From JACDCA01 sp040881785 (lineage in GTDB: Bacteria > Acidobacteriota > Vicinamibacteria > Vicinamibacterales > 2-12-FULL-66-21): a DNA stretch of 64,000 bases. Shown here piece by piece: positions 51,439 through 59,426 of this stretch (position 1 is its first letter; each line of letters starts with the position of its first letter). Where the stretch lies: contig JBBECO010000221.1 of the NCBI GenBank assembly GCA_040881785.1, positions 1-64,000 on the forward strand, in the 5' to 3' direction. The notes beneath the pieces are model-generated. The model was not told the DNA's origin. It saw only the letters and a list, made by a program, of their open reading frames with translations, and did no database searches. Made by a program: the position numbers and the translations under genes.

Positions 51439-51777
51439 ATGATGGCGACGACTTCTCCACCGATGGCATCGCGCGACGTCAACGGCAGCGCCATGGCCGC
51501 CCTTCTGGGCGGGGGCATCGGCGCATTTGCGATGGGCGCGTTTGTACTCCTCAACGAGGCCGGCATCTTCTCCGCTCCTGCGTTGTATGCCCCGGCTGGT
51601 GGCGTATCGGGGCGAACGACGCTGGCGACGATCGTCTGGCTGATCGCCTGGGCCGTGCTCCACCATCGCTGGAAGGCCCGGGAGATCGCGCCGGGCCGCA
51701 TCAGTGCGGTGACGCTGATCTTGATAGCGGTCGGCTTGCTCGGGACCCTTCCGCCCGTCTGGGCGCTGCTGAAGTGA
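51439..51777 (+). CDS. Small three-helix membrane protein
   Basis: A 112-residue product with helices at about 18-40 (AALLGGGIGAFAMGAFVLLN), 58-76 (TTLATIVWLIAWAVLHH) and 86-108 (ISAVTLILIAVGLLGTLPPV). GGAGG lies just upstream, and either ATG 51439 or ATG 51442 could be used. It is likely co-expressed with the preceding membrane protein. No function is inferred. Confidence 0.65.
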   Translation: MMATTSPPMASRDVNGSAMAALLGGGIGAFAMGAFVLLNEAGIFSAPALYAPAGGVSGRTTLATIVWLIAWAVLHHRWKAREIAPGRISAVTLILIAVGLLGTLPPVWALLK

Positions 51778-51950
51778 CCGCCTTCGAGCAGCGCTGTATG
51801 CCGCGCTTCCTCGTCCGTGAGGGCTCATCGTAACGACGGTGAGAGAGGTCCGTCACGAGACACCTTGGTTGCGGCCGCGGTCTGACTCATCCGTGCAGCC
51901 GCTCGTGCCGATCCCGAAACCTGACAAGATGGGACGGTTGACGGCGACCC

Positions 51951-54900
51951 ATGATGACACGGCCTGAGCACGCGGCGGTTCTTTCGGGCGGCGGCGAGAT
52001 GGGCGCGCTCATGCGCTCCATCGACTGGTCCAAGACGGCCGTCGGTCCGGTCCACACGTGGCCCCAGAGCCTCCGCACGGCCCTCAGCATCCTCCTCGAG
52101 ACCGGCTTCCCGATGTACATCGCGTGGGGCCGCGAGTTCACGCAGTTCTACAACGACGGGTATCGCCCCATCCTGGGCTCCACGAAGCATCCGATGGCGA
52201 TGGGGATCGGCACGCGCGAGACCTTCGCCGAGATCTGGGACATCATCGGGCCGATGTTCGACGGCGTCATGGAGGGGCGGCCGACCACGCTGGTGGACTT
52301 CCTGCTGCCGCTCGACCGGCACGGCTTCACCGAGGAGTGCTACTTCATCTTCTCCTACAGCCCCATCCGCGAAGAGAGCGGACGCGTCGGCGGCGTGCTG
52401 GTCACCGTCACCGAGACGACGCCGCGCGTCCTCAGCGAGCGCCGCCTCGAGACGACGCAGGCGCTGGCGGCCGAAACGCGGACCGCGCGCACCGTCCTGG
52501 AGGCCTGCGAGATCGCCGGCCGCGTGCTCGCGGGCAACGCCGAAGACCTTCCCTTCAGCCGCATCTACGTGTTCGCCGACGACGGCGGCACGGCGGTGCT
52601 GATGGCGGCCTGCGGCGAAGGACCCCCGGCGTTTGCGCTTCCGGAGGCCCTGCCGGTGCAGGCGGAGCCGCTCGCGCGGATCCTCGCGTCGGGACGCATG
52701 GAGATCCTCGACGACTCACGCCGCATCGTCGCGCTGCCGATCGTCACGCAGGGTGCCGGGCGCCCGGTGGGCCTGCTCGTGACGGGCACCAGTCCCCGGC
52801 TCGTTCTCGACGACGGGTACCAGGGGTTTCTGTGGCTGGTCGCCTCGCAGATCGGCACCGCCATCGCGGGGGCGCAGGCCCTCGAAAGCGCGCAGGCGCG
52901 CGTCCATGCGCTGGCCGAGCTCGATCGAGCCAAGACGGCCTTCTTCAGCAACGTGAGTCACGAGTTCCGCACGCCGCTCACGCTGATGCTCGGGCCGACC
53001 GAAGAGGCGCTCGCTTCACCCGAGGGGGCGCTGCGCGGCGAGGACCTCGAGACGGTTCACCGCAATCAGGTTCGGCTGCTGAAGCTGGTGAACACGCTGC
53101 TCGACTTCTCGCGTTTCGAGGCGGGACGCGCCAACGCCGCCTTCGAGCCCCTCGACCTCGCGCGGCTCACGGCGGATCTCGCCAGCGCGTTCCGGTCCAC
53201 GACCGAGCGCGCGGGCCTGCGCCTCGTCATCGACTGCCCCCCGCTCGACGAGCCCGTCTACGTGGACCGGGAGATGTGGGAGAAGATCGTCCTCAACCTG
53301 CTCTCGAACGCCTTCAAGTTCACCTTTCACGGCTCGATCACGGTCGTGCTGGCGTGCGACGACGGGCACGTCGAACTGCGGGTGTGCGACACCGGCGTGG
53401 GCATTCCCTCCGACGAGCTCGATCATGTCTTCGACCGCTTTCATCGGATCGAGGGGACGGTGGCGCGCACGCACGAGGGATCGGGCATCGGCCTCGCGCT
53501 CGTCCGGGAGCTGGTGGCGCTCCACGGCGGCACGATCAGCGCGTCCAGCGTGGTCGGACAGGGCTCGGTCTTCTCGGTGCGGCTCCCGCTCGGTTCGGCG
53601 CACCTGCCGGCGGAGCACGTCGGGCCGGCGGCGTCCGGAGCGGGAGCATCCGTGCCAGGCGCCGATCGTGCGACACCCTACGTGACCGAAGCGCTGCGGT
53701 GGCTGCCCGACCAGCAGCCCCTCGAGGAGAGGCCGGCCATACGCAATCCCGAGGCGCCGAGGGTTCTGGTGGCCGACGACAACGCCGACATGCGCGACTA
53801 CCTCGCGCGCCTGCTCGGGGACCGATTCGACGTCGAGACCGTGGCGGACGGTCTGGCTGCGCTCGCGTCGGTGGAACGGCGCCGCCCCGACGTCGTCGTC
53901 AGCGACGTGATGATGCCGGGTCTGGACGGCTTCCAGCTGGTCTCGGCGCTGCGCGGCGGCGAGGGCACGCAGGCGGTCCCGATCATCCTGCTGTCGGCGC
54001 GTGCCGGAGAAGAAGCACGCATCGACGGTCTGAACGCCGGCGCCGACGATTACCTCGTCAAGCCGTTCTCGGCCCGGGAGCTGATCGCGCGCGTCGATGC
54101 GCAGGTCGTCCGCGCGCGGCTGCGGTCGATCGAGGACGCGCACGCGGTCCGGCTCGCGAGCGTCTTCCAGCACGCGCCGGTGGGCGTGGCGATCCTCCGC
54201 GGACCGGACCATGTCTTCGAGTTCGCGAATCACGAGTATCTGGGTATCGTCGCGCGACGCGACGTCGTCGGGAAACCCGTGCGGCAGGCACTACCGGAGT
54301 ACGAGGGCCAGAGTATCTTCGAGATCCTCGATCAGGTGTACGCCTCGGCCGAACCGATGGTCATCCACTCCATGCGCGCCCAGATGCGGCGCTGGGGCGA
54401 GGACGTGGAGGAGGCGTTTTTCGACGTGTCCTGCCAGCCCCTGCTCGACGAGGGGTGCCGCGCCACGGGCATCGCGGTCGTCGTCGTGGACGTGTCGGCG
54501 CTGACACGGGCGCGGCGGGAAGCCGAATCGGCCAACCGCGCGAAAGACGAGTTCCTCGCCATGCTCGGCCACGAGCTGCGGAACCCCCTGGCCCCGATCC
54601 TGACCGCGCTGCAGCTGATGCGGCTGCGCCATCTCTCCGGCGGGGAGCGCGAGCGCGAGATCATCGAGCGCCAGGTGAGGCACGTGGTGTCGCTCGTGGA
54701 CGATCTGCTGGACGTCTCGCGGATCACGCGCGGCACGGTGCAGTTGAAACGCACCCGCGTGGATCTGGCCGACGTGGTCGCCAAGGCCATCGAGATGACG
54801 AGCCCGGCGATCGAAGAGCGGCGGCACCAGTTGAACGTGCAGGTGCCGCGCGGTCTCGAGGTGCAGGGGGATGCGGCGCGGCTGGCCCAGGTGCTGGCGA

Positions 54901-55655
54901 ACCTGCTGACCAACGCCGCGAAGTACACCGATCCCGCCGGTGCGGTCTCGGTCGAGGGACGCCTCGAAGGATTCGAGGCCGTGATCGTCGTCACCGACGT
55001 CGGCCGCGGCATCGCCCCCGACATGCTGCCCCGGATCTTCGAGCTGTTTACCCAGGAGCGGCAGGAGATCGACCGGTCGGAAGGCGGGTTGGGCCTGGGC
55101 CTGGCGATCGTGCGCAGCCTCGTGCAGGCGCATGGCGGCACGGTCGAGGCCCGCAGTGAAGGCAAGGGACGCGGGGCGTCGTTTACGATCCGCCTGCCCC
55201 TGGCGAGCCGTGAGGCCGGCATCGAGGCGGCCGGGGACGCGCCGCTCACCAGTGCGCCGACGACTCCGACGGCGGGCCTGCGCGTGCTCATCGTGGACGA
55301 CAATCCGGATGCGGCCGAAATGCTGGCGGAGTCACTGCGCACGCTCGGTCACACGATCCGGATGGCCTACAACGGCTTCACCGCCCTGCAACTGGCCGCG
55401 GAGCACCATCCTGACGTCGTGCTCCTCGACCTCGGCCTCCCGGTGATGGACGGGTTCGAGGTGGCCGAGCGGCTGAAAGCGATGCCTGGGATGGAGCGTG
55501 TCGCGCTCGTGGCGATCACCGGGTACGGCCAGGAGGCGGACCGCGAGCGCACGCAGCAGGCGGGCTTCGACGAACACATGGTCAAGCCGGTGGATCTCGA
55601 TCAGCTGGAAGACTGGCTGCGCGCGCGCCAGGAAGGGGTGATCACTGATCGCTGA
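51951..55655 (+). CDS. Dual-module hybrid histidine kinase
   Basis: A 1234-residue soluble signalling protein. Domains in order: PAS-like (~20-150), GAF (~175-315), HisKA-1 with FFSNVSHEFRTPLTLM (~331), HATPase-1 (NLLSNAFKFT; VCDTGVGIP), receiver-1 (VLVADDNADMRDYLA ~604; phospho-Asp in VVSDVMMPG ~654; DDYLVKPFS), PAS-2 (~740-860), HisKA-2 with FLAMLGHELRNPLAPI (~868), HATPase-2 (NLLTNAAKYT; VTDVGRGIAP), and receiver-2 (VLIVDDNPDAAEML ~1110; VLLDLGLPVMDG ~1157; HMVKPVD). Two complete kinase-receiver units suggest an internal relay. No output domain is present. The stop codon lies in a downstream repeat tract. Confidence 0.9.
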   Translation: MMTRPEHAAVLSGGGEMGALMRSIDWSKTAVGPVHTWPQSLRTALSILLETGFPMYIAWGREFTQFYNDGYRPILGSTKHPMAMGIGTRETFAEIWDIIGPMFDGVMEGRPTTLVDFLLPLDRHGFTEECYFIFSYSPIREESGRVGGVLVTVTETTPRVLSERRLETTQALAAETRTARTVLEACEIAGRVLAGNAEDLPFSRIYVFADDGGTAVLMAACGEGPPAFALPEALPVQAEPLARILASGRMEILDDSRRIVALPIVTQGAGRPVGLLVTGTSPRLVLDDGYQGFLWLVASQIGTAIAGAQALESAQARVHALAELDRAKTAFFSNVSHEFRTPLTLMLGPTEEALASPEGALRGEDLETVHRNQVRLLKLVNTLLDFSRFEAGRANAAFEPLDLARLTADLASAFRSTTERAGLRLVIDCPPLDEPVYVDREMWEKIVLNLLSNAFKFTFHGSITVVLACDDGHVELRVCDTGVGIPSDELDHVFDRFHRIEGTVARTHEGSGIGLALVRELVALHGGTISASSVVGQGSVFSVRLPLGSAHLPAEHVGPAASGAGASVPGADRATPYVTEALRWLPDQQPLEERPAIRNPEAPRVLVADDNADMRDYLARLLGDRFDVETVADGLAALASVERRRPDVVVSDVMMPGLDGFQLVSALRGGEGTQAVPIILLSARAGEEARIDGLNAGADDYLVKPFSARELIARVDAQVVRARLRSIEDAHAVRLASVFQHAPVGVAILRGPDHVFEFANHEYLGIVARRDVVGKPVRQALPEYEGQSIFEILDQVYASAEPMVIHSMRAQMRRWGEDVEEAFFDVSCQPLLDEGCRATGIAVVVVDVSALTRARREAESANRAKDEFLAMLGHELRNPLAPILTALQLMRLRHLSGGEREREIIERQVRHVVSLVDDLLDVSRITRGTVQLKRTRVDLADVVAKAIEMTSPAIEERRHQLNVQVPRGLEVQGDAARLAQVLANLLTNAAKYTDPAGAVSVEGRLEGFEAVIVVTDVGRGIAPDMLPRIFELFTQERQEIDRSEGGLGLGLAIVRSLVQAHGGTVEARSEGKGRGASFTIRLPLASREAGIEAAGDAPLTSAPTTPTAGLRVLIVDDNPDAAEMLAESLRTLGHTIRMAYNGFTALQLAAEHHPDVVLLDLGLPVMDGFEVAERLKAMPGMERVALVAITGYGQEADRERTQQAGFDEHMVKPVDLDQLEDWLRARQEGVITDR

Positions 55656-55808
55656 TCGCTAATCGCTGATCGCTGATCGCTAATCCCGGATCCCGGATCC
55701 CGGATCCCGGATTCGGGATCAGCGACTAGCGATTTGAGCGATCAGGGATTGCCTTAGCGATTAGGGATTAGCAGATTCGCGATTAGCGATTAGCGATCAG
55801 CGATTGGC
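55640..55808. repeat. GATCGCT(A/G)ATC and GGATCCC tandem repeat tract
   Basis: The tract is made of repeated (T)GATCGC and TAATCGC units, then four GGATCCC units (55685-55712), then mixed GCGATTAG units to ~55808. It begins inside the last codons of the kinase gene, whose TGA (55653-55655) comes from a repeat unit. It ends ~30 bp before the ndh start. Non-coding expansion by slippage is the simplest explanation. Confidence 0.8.
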
Positions 55809-55837
55809 GTAGCCGGCGATTGCGATAACCTCTGGGC

Positions 55838-57172
55838 GTGGCCCCACCACGCGTGCTCATCGTCGGCGGCGGATTCGCCGGGCTCGCGGCGGCGAGAGCG
55901 CTCGCGAGAGCGCCGGTCGCGGTCACGATCCTCGACCGCCGCAACCATCACGTCTTCCAGCCGCTGCTCTACCAGGTCGCGACCGCGTCGCTCTCCCCCG
56001 CCGACATCAGCGCGCCCATCCGCTCCGTCGTCCGCGACCAGCAGAACTGCGACGTCGTGCTGGCGCAGGTGACGTCCGTGGATGTCGTCAACCGCCGGCT
56101 CATCCTGACGGAGGGAGCGATCGGCTACGACTATCTCGTGCTCGCCGCGGGTGCGACGCACGCCTACTTCGGACACGACGACTGGGCGCCGATCGCGCCG
56201 GGGCTCAAGACGATCGAGGACGCCACGGAGCTGCGGCGGCGCATCCTGCTCGCGTACGAATCGGCGGAGTATGAGGGGAGCCCCGAGGCGCGGCGCGCGG
56301 TGCTGACGTTCGGGATCGTCGGCGCGGGAGCGACCGGCGTGGAGCTGGCGGGCGCGATCAAGGAGATTGCCGGCGCGACGCTGCCGAAAGACTACCGGCA
56401 CATCGATACGCGGACCACGCGGGTCATCGTCTTCGAGGGGGGACCGCGCGTGCTGGCGCCGTTCCCGCCTGAGCTGAGCGCGCGCGCGCAGCGCGACCTC
56501 GAGCGGATGGGCGTGGAGATTCGCCTGAATTCCACCGTCACGAACGTCACGCCGGAGGGGATCTTCATCGGCGAGGAGTTCATCCCGGTCCGCAACGTGT
56601 TCTGGGCGGCGGGCGTGAAGGCGAATCCGCTCGGGCAGTCGCTCGGCGTGCCGCTCGATCGCGCCGGCCGCGTGATCGTCGGTCCGGACCTGTCGATCCC
56701 CGGTCATCCCGAAGTGTTCGTCACCGGCGACATGGCGGCCGCGACGTCAGCAAACACCGGGAAGCCGGTCCCCGGTGTCGCACAGGGCGGCCTGCAGATG
56801 GGGAAGCACGCGGGACAAACGATCGCGCGGGAAGTGCTCGGGCGCTCGACGCCCGCCGACCGGAAGGCGTTCGTGTATCACGACAAGGGGACGATGGCGG
56901 TCATCGGCAAGGCGAAGGCGGTTGCCGAGATCGGCAGGTTCAAGTTCGGCGGGTTCTTCGCGTGGCTCGTGTGGGGCGGGATCCATATCTCGTTTCTCAT
57001 CGGCTTCCGCAACCGCCTGCAGGTCCTCTTCAGCTGGTTCTGGAACTGGCTGCTGAATGCGCGCGACGCGCGGCTCATCACGGGGGATGCGGCGCTCGAC
57101 ATCCAGGTGGCGCGGGGCGAGGACGACGTCCGCGCGGATCCGCCGCCTGCCCCCCCACCCAATCGACGCTGA
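55838..57172 (+). CDS. ndh: Type II NADH dehydrogenase (NDH-2)
   Basis: A 444-residue FAD-dependent oxidoreductase that passes electrons from NADH to quinone without proton pumping, bound to the inner membrane surface. FAD Rossmann motif VLIVGGGFAGLAAARAL (residues 6-22); NHHVFQPLLYQVATASLSP quinone-site region; NADH Rossmann motif FGIVGAGATGVELAG (~158-172); VFVTGDMA FAD-contact motif. C-terminal amphipathic/hydrophobic helices (FFAWLVWGGIHISFLIGFRN; LFSWFWNWLL) anchor it. It starts at GTG 55838, close to the repeat tract. The proline-rich tail (PPPAPPPNRR) is unusual. It converges on the metallopeptidase gene. Confidence 0.9.
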   Translation: MAPPRVLIVGGGFAGLAAARALARAPVAVTILDRRNHHVFQPLLYQVATASLSPADISAPIRSVVRDQQNCDVVLAQVTSVDVVNRRLILTEGAIGYDYLVLAAGATHAYFGHDDWAPIAPGLKTIEDATELRRRILLAYESAEYEGSPEARRAVLTFGIVGAGATGVELAGAIKEIAGATLPKDYRHIDTRTTRVIVFEGGPRVLAPFPPELSARAQRDLERMGVEIRLNSTVTNVTPEGIFIGEEFIPVRNVFWAAGVKANPLGQSLGVPLDRAGRVIVGPDLSIPGHPEVFVTGDMAAATSANTGKPVPGVAQGGLQMGKHAGQTIAREVLGRSTPADRKAFVYHDKGTMAVIGKAKAVAEIGRFKFGGFFAWLVWGGIHISFLIGFRNRLQVLFSWFWNWLLNARDARLITGDAALDIQVARGEDDVRADPPPAPPPNRR

Positions 57173-57311
57173 TGCCACGGGTGCACCGCTGAGAACGCTG
57201 AGGTCGCAGAGGCAGTCCAAGATGGATGCGGAACGGGTCACGCAGTGGCCTGCGGCCAACCACGACGGCTCGACGACACGACGACACGACGCTGCAACGC
57301 TGCCGACATGA

Positions 57312-57445
57312 GACCTGCCGGGCGCGCTCCGCGCGTTGTGGCCGGCCAGAATCCGCAAACACAAACAGCTGGAGTTCAAGTGCTGCTTGTGTTTGTGGAT
57401 TCTGACCGGCCACAGCGGCGGCCGAAGGCCGCCGCCCGGCAGGTC
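57312..57445. repeat. Large nested palindrome between convergent genes
   Basis: A central hairpin has 34-bp arms 57336-57369 and 57382-57415 (about 30 of 34 positions pair; core CAGAATCC...CAAACACAA) with a 12-bp loop. Outer arms GACCTGCCGGGCG (57312-57324) and CGCCCGGCAGGTC (57433-57445) are perfect. Each side carries its own small GC hairpin (GCGCGCTCCGCGCG; CGGCGGCCGAAGGCCGCCG). The whole could form a cruciform and may act as a bidirectional terminator or be a MITE/REP-type element. Confidence 0.75.
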
Positions 57446-57514
57446 GGAACGGGTCAGCCAAAGGGCCTCTGCGCGCTCTGCGGCCTCAGCGGTAAATCGT
57501 GGCAGCTGCCGCGC

Positions 57515-59425
57515 TCACCCTGGCGGGAGCCGGCGGTGCAGACCACGCATGCGCTCCGCGAGCGCACCGGGTTCGTCGGTGAAGCACGCGGCGTAGCGCT
57601 TGGGCGCATCGGTCAGGTACTTGTGGAACGCCGCCTCGCGTCTCGTGCTGAGAACGTTCTTGGCGATCACATAGCGGATCACGCCTGAGACGCTGAGCAC
57701 GATGGTCGAGCCGCCGTAGAACCAGCGGCCCTTCGCGCGGCGGCGCTGGACGACTTCCGCGACGAGATCCTCGTTGAAGGTGCCGTCGGGGCCGGTCCGC
57801 CGCACCTCGCGCACCGATTCCACGATCGGCCGCTCGATTTTCTTCGCCGCGCTCGGCGCCGCGAGCCCGAAGTAATAAAGGTGCCCCGGCTCGGTGACGT
57901 AGGCGCCGATCAGCCGCGCGCGACGACGCTGCAGCTCCTGTTCGGTGGGTTCGAACCGCTTCTTGAGGATCGAGCGCAGCAGCGTGTCCACCTTCTCCCC
58001 CGCCTTCGCCCGCCCCAGGCCCGGCACGCGCGGCAGCCTTCGCTCGGGACCGCGCCAGAGGAGCGCGTCCTCGCTGAGATCCAGGACGCCTTCCACCTGC
58101 ACGCCGTGCCGCCTGAAGGCGCGAACCAGCGCCTCCCGATAACCCCACTCGTCGTCCGGCACCAGGTCGTAGTCGGCGGTGAGCAGCGCCCGAAGGTACT
58201 CGCCGAACTTCAGGTCCACCGGCGGGCAGTAGTCCACCGCGCGGATCACGAGCGCCATGAACTGGTCGGCGAGGCGGACGGCATGCCCGGCCAGCAACTC
58301 GATCATCGCGGGCGGCAGCGGCCCGCCGCCGGACGGCGCCAGGCTGCGCAGGGTCGCGGTCTTCTGGTCGAAGACCGTGCGGAAGGCGTCGAACACCGCG
58401 CGCAGCAGGATCGCCCCCATGTCGTGCGCATCGAGGGTCGGTCGGTACTGGTCCTTCTTCGGAACGGGCGCGTCGAGATCGCCCGGCGTCTTGAACGCCG
58501 TGCGCAGCGGGCTCTGGCCATCACCCGTCGTCTCCCCGAACTGCCGCGCGAGATCGACGAGGAGGCGCGAGGTGACGGCCCCGTGCGCGCCGGCAATCGC
58601 GCCCGCCACGAGGTCGCGATAACTGAACCGCTGGAGCAGCGCGATCAGGTCGGCGAAGCCTTCGTGGAAGCCGTCCACGTCGGGATTGGTCGGCAGCAGG
58701 AACCGCGCGCGCATGCCGTCGAGCAGCGCGTGCGTCATCTCGTGGACGACGACGTCGTGCGACAGCGAGGTGAAGACGATCGCGCCGGGCTGATTCAACC
58801 GCTGCGCCTTCGGGTTCGCGCGCGTGTAGCCGAAGCGGATCGCGCCGAGGTCCATATCGTAGTAGGCGTTGTCCTCCTCGAACGCATGCGGATGAACGTG
58901 CAGTTTGACGGCCGGATCGCCCGCCACGAGATCGCCTGGATGCGCCGGAAAGGAGAACTGCGGGTCGCGCCCGAGCGCCAGACGAAACCGGTGATACGTC
59001 GCCGTCGTCAGGGCGTAGGTCATCTGCTGGGCGAACCGCGGATCCGTCGTGGAGGGCTTGAGACCTGCCGTCATCACCAGCGCGAGGTCGTCCAGCTTGA
59101 CGGGCTCGTACGTCTCGTTCGTCGTGTCGTTGACGTCGCGCACGACGATGACGGATCCGGTGGGCCCTTCCTCGAGCGGCTCGTACGGGACCTCGAGCTC
59201 CGCGATGGCCGCGCTCGCCTTCGGGGTCGCCGGGTCCTGCGTGAAGATGCGCAGCGTGCGGTGCGGCGGCAGCCGCATCGGCATGGCCTGCGCCGGCTCG
59301 TCGGCCTGACCGGGAACCCTCGCGGCCGCCTTCTGCTGCTCACGCAGGACAACGAATGGCTCCGTCGATTCCTTGCGCTCGACGCGGTCCCCGAGTGTGT
59401 AGCGAACGGGCGGAGCCTTCGCCAT
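57515..59425 (-). CDS. Gluzincin (M4-like) metallopeptidase
   Basis: A 636-residue protein without signal peptide. The zinc motif is HEMTH (228-232), and the third ligand is Glu255 in GFHEGFADLIAL, 23 residues on, the gluzincin arrangement of thermolysin-like (M4) peptidases. The region from 320 on is helical and includes LDAHDMGAILLRAVFDAFR. Absence of a secretion signal suggests it acts inside the cell. Its ATG 59425 lies one base after the stop of the caspase-fusion gene, so both come from one transcript. The C-terminal ~150 residues (KKRFEPTEQELQRRRARLIG) match no domain I know. It may be a zymogen activated by, or a target of, the caspase. Confidence 0.85.
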   Translation of the reverse strand: MAKAPPVRYTLGDRVERKESTEPFVVLREQQKAAARVPGQADEPAQAMPMRLPPHRTLRIFTQDPATPKASAAIAELEVPYEPLEEGPTGSVIVVRDVNDTTNETYEPVKLDDLALVMTAGLKPSTTDPRFAQQMTYALTTATYHRFRLALGRDPQFSFPAHPGDLVAGDPAVKLHVHPHAFEEDNAYYDMDLGAIRFGYTRANPKAQRLNQPGAIVFTSLSHDVVVHEMTHALLDGMRARFLLPTNPDVDGFHEGFADLIALLQRFSYRDLVAGAIAGAHGAVTSRLLVDLARQFGETTGDGQSPLRTAFKTPGDLDAPVPKKDQYRPTLDAHDMGAILLRAVFDAFRTVFDQKTATLRSLAPSGGGPLPPAMIELLAGHAVRLADQFMALVIRAVDYCPPVDLKFGEYLRALLTADYDLVPDDEWGYREALVRAFRRHGVQVEGVLDLSEDALLWRGPERRLPRVPGLGRAKAGEKVDTLLRSILKKRFEPTEQELQRRRARLIGAYVTEPGHLYYFGLAAPSAAKKIERPIVESVREVRRTGPDGTFNEDLVAEVVQRRRAKGRWFYGGSTIVLSVSGVIRYVIAKNVLSTRREAAFHKYLTDAPKRYAACFTDEPGALAERMRGLHRRLPPG

Positions 59426-59426
59426 G

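Noticed and set aside
52058..55159. 1033-codon plus-strand open frame
   Set aside because: It overlaps the hybrid kinase in another frame with Arg/Gly/Ala-rich, motif-free sequence; the kinase frame has all expected motifs.
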